Shown here one piece after another: positions 1 to 6,527 of a stretch of 18,878 nt of DNA. The notes under the pieces were generated by a model. The model was not told the origin of the DNA, did no database searches, and saw nothing but the letters and a program-made list of their open reading frames with translations. Numbering within the stretch: the first letter of the stretch is position 1; each line of letters opens with the position of its first letter. Position numbers and translations under genes: made by a program. This DNA is from an uncultured Verrucomicrobiae bacterium. GTDB lineage: Bacteria > Verrucomicrobiota > Verrucomicrobiia > Palsa-1439. Where the stretch lies: contig CALBCO010000258.1 in NCBI GenBank assembly GCA_937927265.1, forward strand, positions 1 to 18,878, given 5' to 3'.

Positions 1-54
1 GCCTGCTCGCGGCCTTCGGTCTCTCGGCGATTCCAGCAACAACCGCGAGCAGGC
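1..54. repeat. 12-bp perfect inverted repeat at left edge
   Basis: GCCTGCTCGCGG at 1-12 is exactly complementary to CCGCGAGCAGGC at 43-54, leaving a 30-base loop. It lies about 40 bases past the stop of the beta-helix gene (minus strand), so a transcript of that gene would form this hairpin. No T-run is visible, and the element touches the window edge, so its full extent is unknown. It could be a transcript-end hairpin or part of a mobile-repeat end. No convincing gene was recognised in 1-94. Confidence 0.5.
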
Positions 55-94
55 TCGTGAACGTCGGGTTACCGATGAGGCTGCCGGTGCAGGA

Positions 95-3000
95 TTACCG
101 TTCCGCTGACTCCAATGCGCCGGCATCGCGTTTACCAACGGGCGGGTGGCCGGCAAAATCACGCAGGTGCGGGCCGTCGAACTCCCACGCGTACAACTCT
201 TCAATCGTCGTCTGGGCATCGGCCAACGTGCCCCGACTGACGCGCAGGAAATCAATCGCCCCGGTCAGGCCGCGCCCCACCACGAAGTCCGCCGTGTTTG
301 CCACCGAATCCAAGCCGACCGGCGCTTCCGCGATTTTCTTGCCGTCGAGATACCACCGCAGCTTGCCGACCGCCCGGTCGGCCTCGGCGATGACGTGATG
401 CCATTGGCCATCGGTCACGTTGCCGGCGCTCACCCGGTCGCGTCCGACGATGAATTCCACCGTGCCGTTACCGGCCACTTGCAGCCGGTAGCCTGTGGCG
501 GCCATTTTCTCGGCAATCACGCCACCCCTCGTCACCTGCACGACGGCTTCGATGAGAAAGTTGTTGGTGCTCATGTCGAGGGTCTGTCGGCGCGCGCCGT
601 CGTACTTGCTCTCGCCCGGCTTTTTCTTCTGCACTTTGCCGTCCACAATGCCGATCGGATAATCCATGTCGCGGGTCATTTCGGCGTGGGTCAACACGGC
701 GGTCCGTTGGCCGTCGAACTGCAACGCGCCCCGTATCCAATCTTCCAGCGGCCCCGATACGTAATCGGCCGGCGTGGCCTGCGAGACGGTGAGGTCGTTG
801 CGCGGGATGAAGTAATACATGCTCCGCTCAATGTGTTCGTCTTGCATGAAGAAATGCTCGCCGAGCACGACCTGCGGGTTGTTTTGGCTCTGGTAGAAAT
901 TCCATTCGCCCACCACCCGCGCCAGTCCCCACGGCACAAAAAACTTCACACCTGCATCGCGCGCGGCCGAGTTCGGCGTCAGCCGGTAATCGGCCTTCAC
1001 CGGATCGCGCAACGGCAGGTCGCTGACGTGTTGGCCGAGGCTGCTGACCCGGCATTGCATTTCCTCCAGCACTTTGCGCAACTCTTCCAACGTGCCGCCC
1101 GAATAGACTTCCGCTTTGCCTTCGAGGCCAGCCTTCGTACCACCAATAAACCCAAACGCGCCTTCGCCTTTGCGGCCGCCTTTCGGTTGGCCCCAGAAGA
1201 TGTTGTTCCCATAGACCATCGTCGGAATACCGATGCGCCCCATCTCGCCGGTATCGCCGCCAAACATCATCGAAGCGTCGCCGGGTCGGTTCTGGCCGAG
1301 GAAACTTTCTGACGCGTCGGCAAACACGTTGCCGAGAATGCACGACCGGTTGCCGCTGCTGCCGTTGACGGCATACTCGAAGCGCCAGAGGGTGTTGTTG
1401 AAGAACTGATTGAGGAAGCCAAACACCATGAAATAGCCGCAATGGCTGTAGTCGTCTGGCTCGCCCGGCTTGAACTGGCCGGCGAGGATGTTGTTGAAGC
1501 AATACGTCTTGAACGCGCCATCGAGGTACAGGTTGTAGCCCAACGCGGTGCCGGTAAACGTCTTCGTGCCGACGCAGTTGCGGCTGACGTTGTTGTAGAT
1601 ATACACGGGACCGCCTTGAAACAGCTCGATGCCACCGTAATCGTTGCAGCCGAGCATCGTGTTGTCGGCCTGATTGTGGTGGACCAGCATCCGCGCCAAC
1701 GGCACCTCGTTGAGTGCGCCGCTCGCTTTGCCGCCAAGTGTGAACACGCCGCAGCCCCAACTCGTGTCCACGATGTTGCCGGCCACCTCCGCCGTCTCCG
1801 GCAACACCACGCAAATCGCCGGAATCTGCGACGTGGGACTTTTGCCGGGCCGGTAGCCGCTGTGGACGACCCGGTTGCGGAGCACTTGGACGCCGCGCAG
1901 GATGCCGTACTTCTCCCCCTGCCGGGGCTCGCTGTTGCCCTGCGCCCAAATCGCGACGGCCATGTCGGCGTTGCGCACGTCGTTGTCAGTGATGGTGATC
2001 TCTTCCATCACATCGTCGGCAAACGCGCCACAGTTTTTCACCGAAGCTTCCGCCGGGCCGCCACCGCCGCTCGGCCGCGGGAAGGCCACGACCGCGTTCA
2101 TCACATCGTAGAACTGGCAATGGTGGACGGTGACGCGCCGACAGTTGCCGACAATGCGCACGCCCGGCGACGCGCTGATGTACCACGGGTAACCGTACAC
2201 GCCGTCGTCATCGTCGTTGAATCGGAACATCAAACCACTGACCTCAATGTCGGATTGATCCCCAATCTGGATCGGCGACCGGATTTGGGCTGCTTCGAGA
2301 ATGGCTTGGTTGGGATCGGAATCGTCGTCCAGTCGCACAAACAACCGGCCGCGTTCGGCATCGAAGTAATACTCGCCGGGCGAATCAAGAAATGCCGGCA
2401 CGTTTTCGATGAAGTAGCGCACGCGGCCATCCAGTAGTTCATCCTGGCCGCGCGTTCCCATGTGCCGGGCAAACTGCGCGCCGCCGGGTGAATGAATTTT
2501 GAACGCCCCTTTTGGGGGATCAAACTCGCTCGGCCGCACGCGATGCACGGTGCCCATCAGATGCCGGTGCTGCGTCCAGATGGCTGCCCCCGCGAAAAAG
2601 TCCGCCGGTTTGCCAGCCCAACGTTTCGGGTCGGCCAACCAGCCGGTATTCATTCGTCCGTTAAACGTGGCCCAGCGATACCAATCGGCGGTGGGATCAT
2701 CCGGATCGCTGAGTTTCCAGTTTGGATCGCGGGCGATGTGCAACCGTACGGCTTGGTCGCCCTTCGACCGCCACAACGCCGACAACTTCGTATCCTTGCT
2801 ATCAGTATCGAAATCCTTGCCGACATCATTGAACCAAACCTTCATTGGCTCCGGGATACCTGGCGCGTCGGCGGGCGTGCAGCGTTTCCACGAGCCGGGC
2901 ACACGGACCGAGCCGAACAACATCGCCTCCCCCGCGCCCCACGACGGATCACTGGTCAAGCGGATGGGATTACCGGGCGCACCGGATTCTTTCGCCTTCA

Positions 3001-3310
3001 ACGCGCCCCGGTAGATGACGCCGCGCTTGAACACGTAGGTGTGGATGCCGGTGCGGGCTCTGGCCTGGCCGGTGGCGTTGGCGTCCCAGGGATGATGTTG
3101 CCACGGATGTTCCTTCGTGCCGGAGTTGTCGTCGTTTCCGGCAGCGAAATCAATGTAGCGAACCGACTCTCCTGCCGTGAACACAAACGGCTGCGGCGCC
3201 CACTCCAACGCGCCAGTCGGCAGCACCTTCGCGTGGGGTTGTTGCCAAGAGTACTGGGCCATGACCTCGCCGGTCATGACCAGCACGGTAAAGAGTAGGA
3301 GGCGGCTCAT
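95..3310 (-). CDS. Secreted right-handed beta-helix protein with C-terminal LamG-like domain
   Basis: A 1071-residue exported protein, probably acting on or binding polysaccharide. The chosen ATG at 3310 gives a signal peptide (MSRLLLFTVLVMTGEVMA, cleavage near residue 18). Around residues 38-66 is the GNDDNSGTKEHPW segment, typical of the start of pectate-lyase-like or chondroitinase-B-like beta-helix proteins. Residues about 350-705 are rich in short N-containing turns (VLRNRVVHSG, YIYNNVSRNC, FNNTLWRFEY), as expected of a parallel beta-helix. Residues about 858-1040 look like a LamG/concanavalin domain (GQWHHVIAEADR, LRWYLDGKKIAEAP, IDFLRVSRG). The protein ends with the RDAGALE tail common in such proteins. 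An in-frame ATG at 3424 overlaps the upstream kinase stop as ATGA, but would bury the signal peptide 38 residues inside, so 3310 is preferred. No lyase catalytic residues were identified; substrate unknown. Confidence 0.85.
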   Translation of the reverse strand: MSRLLLFTVLVMTGEVMAQYSWQQPHAKVLPTGALEWAPQPFVFTAGESVRYIDFAAGNDDNSGTKEHPWQHHPWDANATGQARARTGIHTYVFKRGVIYRGALKAKESGAPGNPIRLTSDPSWGAGEAMLFGSVRVPGSWKRCTPADAPGIPEPMKVWFNDVGKDFDTDSKDTKLSALWRSKGDQAVRLHIARDPNWKLSDPDDPTADWYRWATFNGRMNTGWLADPKRWAGKPADFFAGAAIWTQHRHLMGTVHRVRPSEFDPPKGAFKIHSPGGAQFARHMGTRGQDELLDGRVRYFIENVPAFLDSPGEYYFDAERGRLFVRLDDDSDPNQAILEAAQIRSPIQIGDQSDIEVSGLMFRFNDDDDGVYGYPWYISASPGVRIVGNCRRVTVHHCQFYDVMNAVVAFPRPSGGGGPAEASVKNCGAFADDVMEEITITDNDVRNADMAVAIWAQGNSEPRQGEKYGILRGVQVLRNRVVHSGYRPGKSPTSQIPAICVVLPETAEVAGNIVDTSWGCGVFTLGGKASGALNEVPLARMLVHHNQADNTMLGCNDYGGIELFQGGPVYIYNNVSRNCVGTKTFTGTALGYNLYLDGAFKTYCFNNILAGQFKPGEPDDYSHCGYFMVFGFLNQFFNNTLWRFEYAVNGSSGNRSCILGNVFADASESFLGQNRPGDASMMFGGDTGEMGRIGIPTMVYGNNIFWGQPKGGRKGEGAFGFIGGTKAGLEGKAEVYSGGTLEELRKVLEEMQCRVSSLGQHVSDLPLRDPVKADYRLTPNSAARDAGVKFFVPWGLARVVGEWNFYQSQNNPQVVLGEHFFMQDEHIERSMYYFIPRNDLTVSQATPADYVSGPLEDWIRGALQFDGQRTAVLTHAEMTRDMDYPIGIVDGKVQKKKPGESKYDGARRQTLDMSTNNFLIEAVVQVTRGGVIAEKMAATGYRLQVAGNGTVEFIVGRDRVSAGNVTDGQWHHVIAEADRAVGKLRWYLDGKKIAEAPVGLDSVANTADFVVGRGLTGAIDFLRVSRGTLADAQTTIEELYAWEFDGPHLRDFAGHPPVGKRDAGALESAER

Positions 3311-3333
3311 GCCTGTATTGAACACCACCCCTA

Positions 3334-3375
3334 TCCGGTTGGTTACGAAAATTCGCCCCACTTGCGTCCGGTTGG
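3334..3375. promoter_or_regulatory. Two direct copies of TCCGGTTGG 33 bp apart
   Basis: TCCGGTTGG occurs at 3334-3342 and 3367-3375, a 33-bp spacing equal to about three helical turns. Both lie just upstream of the beta-helix gene start at 3310. The right copy sits in a small palindrome, GTCC-GGTT-GGAC (3366-3377). The layout resembles a two-site operator, but no regulator is encoded nearby and nine bases can recur by chance. Confidence 0.3.
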
Positions 3376-3390
3376 ACACCGCGAGGCGGG

Positions 3391-3415
3391 CGTGGCGGGG
3401 CGTCGCGTCCCCTAT
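3391..3415 (-). repeat. Degraded REP-like palindrome (ATAG head)
   Basis: Read on the minus strand, ATAG (3415-3412) is followed directly by GGGACGCGACGCC. This matches the head, left arm and GCC loop of the palindromes near 12700, but the right arm has diverged. A 6-bp stem with one G-U pair can still form across 3397-3411. It sits between the histidine kinase stop and the beta-helix start. Confidence 0.4.
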
Positions 3416-3420
3416 AAACT

Positions 3421-4524
3421 TCATGAAGCAGGCTGGGGGAGCGGCCCTACAGCCGCAGAGCCTGTAGTGACGACCGGAAAGCGCACTTTGCCGCAAACCC
3501 CCTGATCGCGGTTGGTCACAGTCAACACGCCGCGTAGGTTCACGCGCGCCAGTTGACGCACAATGTTCATCCCTTGTCCCCCGACAGTCGTCGGGGAGGT
3601 CGGCAAGCCCCCGCCGTTGTCGCAGACTTCCACGACGCCCTCGTGGCCGTCCTGCCCGCACGAGATCGTCACGTGGAGCGTATGACCGTTGGCCGGGCGG
3701 CCGTGCAATAACGAGTTTGCCACCAGTTCGTTAACGATCAACGCCAGCGCCACTGCCTGATCCGCCTCCGACCACAATGCGGCCAGTTTCAAGTCCACCC
3801 GTGGGGCATCCCTCAACCTCGTCGGCGCCGTGCTGACCACGGAATTGACAACCGCCTCGATCAACTGGCGCACGTCCACTTTCTCCGGCATCGCGGCGCT
3901 CAGGAGATTATGGACTTGGGCGATCGCTTGGATGCGGGTGACCGCCGTGCGCAACAGATCGACAGCGGTCGGCTCGCGGGTACCGTCGAGTTGAAGCTGC
4001 AGCAGTCCCGAAATCATTTGTAGGTTGTTCTTGATCCGGTGGTGCGCTTCCTCGATGAGCAGTTTCAGCAATTTGTTCTTCTCACGAAGACTAGCCTGTA
4101 ACTGGGCGTGCTTCATCGCGTGCCCGATCTGGTTGCTCATCACCTCCACCAGTTCGAGGTCGCCTTCACTGAACGGGCGCACCGCCCGGTTCGCCACTGC
4201 CAGCAACGCTTTCCCGTCGCCCGCGTCCACCTGCGTCACGAGCACTGTCGCAAATCCCGCGGTCGTGAGTTGGCGTTCTAACTCGGTGCCGTCCGTCACG
4301 TGCGGCGGCGGCGGCGGTACTGCTCGCGCTGCCAACAACGCCAACGCCCCAGCCGTGGCTGACGGAATATAGAGCGCACCGGCATCCAACTTCATGACCG
4401 ATAAGATGGCGTGTAGCGCGTTGTCGGCAATCTCCTCCAATGCCAGCGGACGATTGACTGCATCGGCAACAAAATTAATCGCCGTCAACCGAGAATCGCG
4501 CAGGGGCTGTTTCACGCCGCGCAT
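3421..4524 (-). CDS. GAF-domain sensor histidine kinase, HisKA_2 family
   Basis: A 367-residue soluble sensor kinase with no membrane segment, so the signal is probably cytoplasmic. Residues about 15-145 form a GAF-like sensor (LDAGALYIPSATAG, GKALLAVANRAVRPFSEGDLELVEVMSNQIG). Next comes the dimerisation/phospho-acceptor helix EEAHHRIKNNLQMISGLLQL, with probable phosphorylated His162; this motif defines HisKA_2. The ATPase domain has the N box IVNELVANSLLHG (Asn265), G1 DNGGGLP (302-308) and G2 GGQGMNIV. The family autophosphorylates on His and passes phosphate to a response regulator. None is encoded in the window, so it is an orphan here. The last roughly 15 residues (TTGSAAVGPLPQPAS) follow the normal domain end and may come from a palindromic insertion. 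It diverges from the dUTPase gene. Confidence 0.9.
   Translation of the reverse strand: MRGVKQPLRDSRLTAINFVADAVNRPLALEEIADNALHAILSVMKLDAGALYIPSATAGALALLAARAVPPPPPHVTDGTELERQLTTAGFATVLVTQVDAGDGKALLAVANRAVRPFSEGDLELVEVMSNQIGHAMKHAQLQASLREKNKLLKLLIEEAHHRIKNNLQMISGLLQLQLDGTREPTAVDLLRTAVTRIQAIAQVHNLLSAAMPEKVDVRQLIEAVVNSVVSTAPTRLRDAPRVDLKLAALWSEADQAVALALIVNELVANSLLHGRPANGHTLHVTISCGQDGHEGVVEVCDNGGGLPTSPTTVGGQGMNIVRQLARVNLRGVLTVTNRDQGVCGKVRFPVVTTGSAAVGPLPQPAS
3441..3467 (-). repeat. Possible REP-like sequence inside the kinase 3' end
   Basis: On the minus strand GTAG (3450-3447) is followed directly by the GC-rich GGCCGCTCC. CTACAG (3447-3452) and CTGTAG (3462-3467) form a 6-bp inverted repeat, and GCGGC/GCCGC forms a second hairpin at 3441-3456. 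The head resembles the REP-like elements near 12700, but no matching long stem is present, so this is tentative. Confidence 0.25.
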
Positions 4525-4575
4525 TGTAGCAGAAAGAACGTGATTTATCAGCCGCGTTTGTCATAATCCGCCCCC

Positions 4576-4956
4576 ATGACCACGTCCGACAAACTGGAAG
4601 AGATTTTCCGATTGCAACAGGCCCTCAATCTTCGCATTGGTGTGGACACCGCCCGAATGACCGATGAGCAACGCCAGCAATGGGTGCTCAACTATTGCCG
4701 GGCCATGTCCCAGGAAGTCGCCGAACTCACCGATTGTGTCCCGTGGAAGTGGTGGGCCAAATATCAGACGTTCGACAAGCAAAACGCCCGCGTCGAAGTC
4801 GTGGACCTGCTGCACTTCCTGATCTCGCTCGCCCAAGTGCTGGAAATGACACCCGAGGATTTCTATGACGCTTACACCAAGAAACATCAGGTCAACCTTG
4901 CCCGCCAGCAGTCCGGCTATCGGACCAAGGACCACGACGACAGCAAACACATTTAA
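4576..4956 (+). CDS. dUTP diphosphatase, dimeric all-alpha (MazG-like) type
   Basis: A 126-residue protein of the dimeric dUTPase family (dUTPase_2), unrelated in fold to trimeric Dut. The family hydrolyses dUTP (often dUDP too) to dUMP, preventing uracil incorporation and supplying dTMP synthesis. The metal-binding signature of all-alpha NTP pyrophosphatases is visible: E47-x-x-E50 (QEVAEL) and E74-x-x-D77 (VEVVDLLHFLISL). Also present are the aromatic WKWWAKY (57-63) and the C-terminal YTKKHQVNLARQQSGY. No Shine-Dalgarno sequence precedes the ATG; CATAAT at 4562-4567 ends eight bases before it and could be a -10 box of a near-leaderless transcript. No phage genes are nearby, although this family is often found in phages. 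Confidence 0.85.
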   Translation: MTTSDKLEEIFRLQQALNLRIGVDTARMTDEQRQQWVLNYCRAMSQEVAELTDCVPWKWWAKYQTFDKQNARVEVVDLLHFLISLAQVLEMTPEDFYDAYTKKHQVNLARQQSGYRTKDHDDSKHI

Positions 4957-4962
4957 GCGCGG

Positions 4963-4980
4963 TGTGGCGGCACCGCTTCC
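4963..4980 (+). terminator. Hairpin just after the dUTPase gene
   Basis: GCGGTG (4963-4968) and CACCGC (4975-4980) form a 6-bp GC-rich stem around a 6-base loop, beginning six bases after the stop codon. There is no T-run, so termination would be weak or factor-dependent. It separates the dUTPase from the gcv genes. Confidence 0.35.
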
Positions 4981-5015
4981 CTAGATGGCAACAGTCACCG
5001 ACCCCACACAAGGAA

Positions 5016-5044
5016 TTGACAGGCGACAGTGCGACTGGTAGCGT
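5016..5044 (+). promoter_or_regulatory. Possible promoter for the gcv operon
   Basis: A perfect TTGACA (5016-5021) is followed after 17 bases by TAGCGT (5039-5044), which matches TATAAT at only three of six positions. Transcription would begin near 5051, almost on the gcvT ATG at 5054. That fits the lack of a ribosome binding site there. The weak -10 leaves this tentative. No glycine riboswitch could be recognised in 4957-5053. Confidence 0.3.
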
Positions 5045-5053
5045 CGCGTCTAC

Positions 5054-6148
5054 ATGGGGGGTATTACCAATAGTCTAAAACGCACGCTGCTCCATTCCGC
5101 ACACATTGCCTTGGGGGCCAAAATGGTGCCGTTTGGCGGCTGGGAAATGCCCGTACTGTACACCAGCATCCGCGAGGAACATCTCGCCGTCCGGGAGCGC
5201 GTGGGCCTGTTTGACGTTTCTCACATGGGCGAGTTAGTCGTGTCCGGTTTTCGTGCCGAAGCGTTTCTTAACCGGGTGCTCACCAACGATGTCCGCCGCA
5301 GCCAGGCTGGACGCGCACAATATACGTTTTTGTGCAACGACCAAGGCGGCATTCTTGATGATTTGGTGTTGTACTGGCTCGAACCGATGCGGTTTCTGTT
5401 GCTGGTCAACGCTGCAAACATCTACCGGGATTTCGGGTGGTTGACCGAACAAGCCGCCGGCACCGTGCGTGTGGAAAACCACAGCGACGAAATCGCGACG
5501 CTGGCATTGCAGGGACCGCTTGCGCCCCGGCTGTTGCCGATGGCGGCCGGCTTGGGGATTTTTCACATCGGGGCGTTCGACGTGTGCGGGGTTCGCTGCT
5601 GGGTGGCTCGCACCGGCTACACTGGCGAGGACGGCTTTGAATTGTTTTGTGCCCCCGACGATGCCCTGCAGTTGTGGAACGCATTATTGACCTGCGGGGC
5701 TGAATTCGGCATCAAACCGTGCGGTCTCGGCGCCCGCGATACGCTCCGGTTGGAGATGTGTTATCCGTTGCACGGACAGGACATCACCCCGGAAACTACC
5801 CCCATCGAAGCAGGGCTGAGCCGATTTGTCGCGCTCGACAAAGGGGAATTTCTCGGCCGAGCCGTCTTGGCCGGTCAAAAAGAAAAAGGCGTGCACCGGA
5901 AATTGGTGCCGTTCCAGATGACGGCCGGCGCGCCTCCGCCACGGCCGCATTATCCAATCTTCGCCGGCGGAAAACGGGTCGGCGAGGTGACCAGCGGCGC
6001 GCCGTCTCCGTCGTTGGGTGTGGGCATTGGCATGGGCTACGTGGCAACCGAACTGGCCCAGGCCAGCAGCCCGATCGAGATTGAGATTCGCGGCAAAACA
6101 TATCCGGCAACTATCGAAAACAAACCCTTACTCAAACGAAAACCATGA
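5054..6148 (+). CDS. gcvT: Aminomethyltransferase, glycine cleavage T protein
   Basis: A 364-residue GcvT of normal length. It transfers the aminomethyl carbon carried on lipoyl-GcvH to tetrahydrofolate, giving 5,10-methylene-THF and ammonia. Characteristic segments appear in order: ALGAKMVPFGGWEMPV (19-34), VGLFDVSHMGE (50-60), GGILDDLVLYWLE (98-110, Asp102 aligning with the catalytic Asp of the family), ARTGYTGEDGFELF, GLGARDTLRLEMCYPLHGQD and the C-terminal barrel (GEVTSGAPSPSLGVGIGMGYV). The start fits the family's usual N-terminus and lacks a Shine-Dalgarno sequence. The stop overlaps the gcvH start by four bases (ATGA). Confidence 0.97.
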   Translation: MGGITNSLKRTLLHSAHIALGAKMVPFGGWEMPVLYTSIREEHLAVRERVGLFDVSHMGELVVSGFRAEAFLNRVLTNDVRRSQAGRAQYTFLCNDQGGILDDLVLYWLEPMRFLLLVNAANIYRDFGWLTEQAAGTVRVENHSDEIATLALQGPLAPRLLPMAAGLGIFHIGAFDVCGVRCWVARTGYTGEDGFELFCAPDDALQLWNALLTCGAEFGIKPCGLGARDTLRLEMCYPLHGQDITPETTPIEAGLSRFVALDKGEFLGRAVLAGQKEKGVHRKLVPFQMTAGAPPPRPHYPIFAGGKRVGEVTSGAPSPSLGVGIGMGYVATELAQASSPIEIEIRGKTYPATIENKPLLKRKP

Positions 6149-6525
6149 ACATCCCCAATGATCTGAAATACACGAAAACGCACGAGTGGGTCCGTGTCGA
6201 GGGTGACATCGCCGTTGTCGGGATCACCGACCACGCACAACACGAGTTGACTGACATCGTTTATGTGGAACTGCCCACGATGGACAGCGAAGTGCACGCC
6301 GGCAAGGAATGTGCCGTCGTCGAAAGTGTCAAGGCTGCAAGCGACATCTACGCGCCCGTGTCCGGGGACGTGCTGGCCGCCAACGAGCAACTCGCCAATG
6401 CGCCGGAATTGGTCAATAAAGATCCTTACGGCCAAGGCTGGTTGTTCAAAGTCAAACTGCGTGATTCTGGTGAACTGGGCGAGTTGCTCACTCCGCAAGA
6501 ATACGCCGCGTTGATCGGCGCGTAG
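6145..6525 (+). CDS. gcvH: Glycine cleavage system H protein (lipoyl carrier)
   Basis: A 126-residue lipoyl-domain protein that shuttles the aminomethyl group between GcvP, GcvT and the L protein. The N-terminal KYTKTHEWV and the lipoylation motif ECAVVESVKAASDIYAPVSG are clear, with Lys63 the modified residue. The end (LLTPQEYAAL) is also typical. The ATG overlaps the gcvT stop as ATGA, so translation is probably coupled. gcvP begins two bases after its stop codon. Lipoate attachment and the dihydrolipoyl dehydrogenase needed for turnover are not encoded in the window. Confidence 0.97.
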   Translation: MNIPNDLKYTKTHEWVRVEGDIAVVGITDHAQHELTDIVYVELPTMDSEVHAGKECAVVESVKAASDIYAPVSGDVLAANEQLANAPELVNKDPYGQGWLFKVKLRDSGELGELLTPQEYAALIGA

Positions 6526-6527
6526 CC

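Noticed and set aside
1..94. In-frame continuation of the beta-helix protein past its stop (SCTGSLIGNPTFTSLLAVVAGI)
   Set aside because: Open by chance in GC-rich sequence; the RDAGALE tail is the usual end of such proteins, so readthrough or a sequencing error is not needed.
146..1312. Long plus-strand open frame (388 codons) opposite the beta-helix gene; similar frames at 1442-2437, 8094-9131, 14280-14996 and 15021-15935
   Set aside because: These lie antisense to genes with clear family motifs, have low-complexity Arg/Ala/His/Val-rich products with no recognisable domain, and are expected in GC-rich DNA.
4957..5053. Possible glycine riboswitch before gcvT
   Set aside because: The gap is under 100 bases and neither the conserved core nor a tandem aptamer layout could be found.
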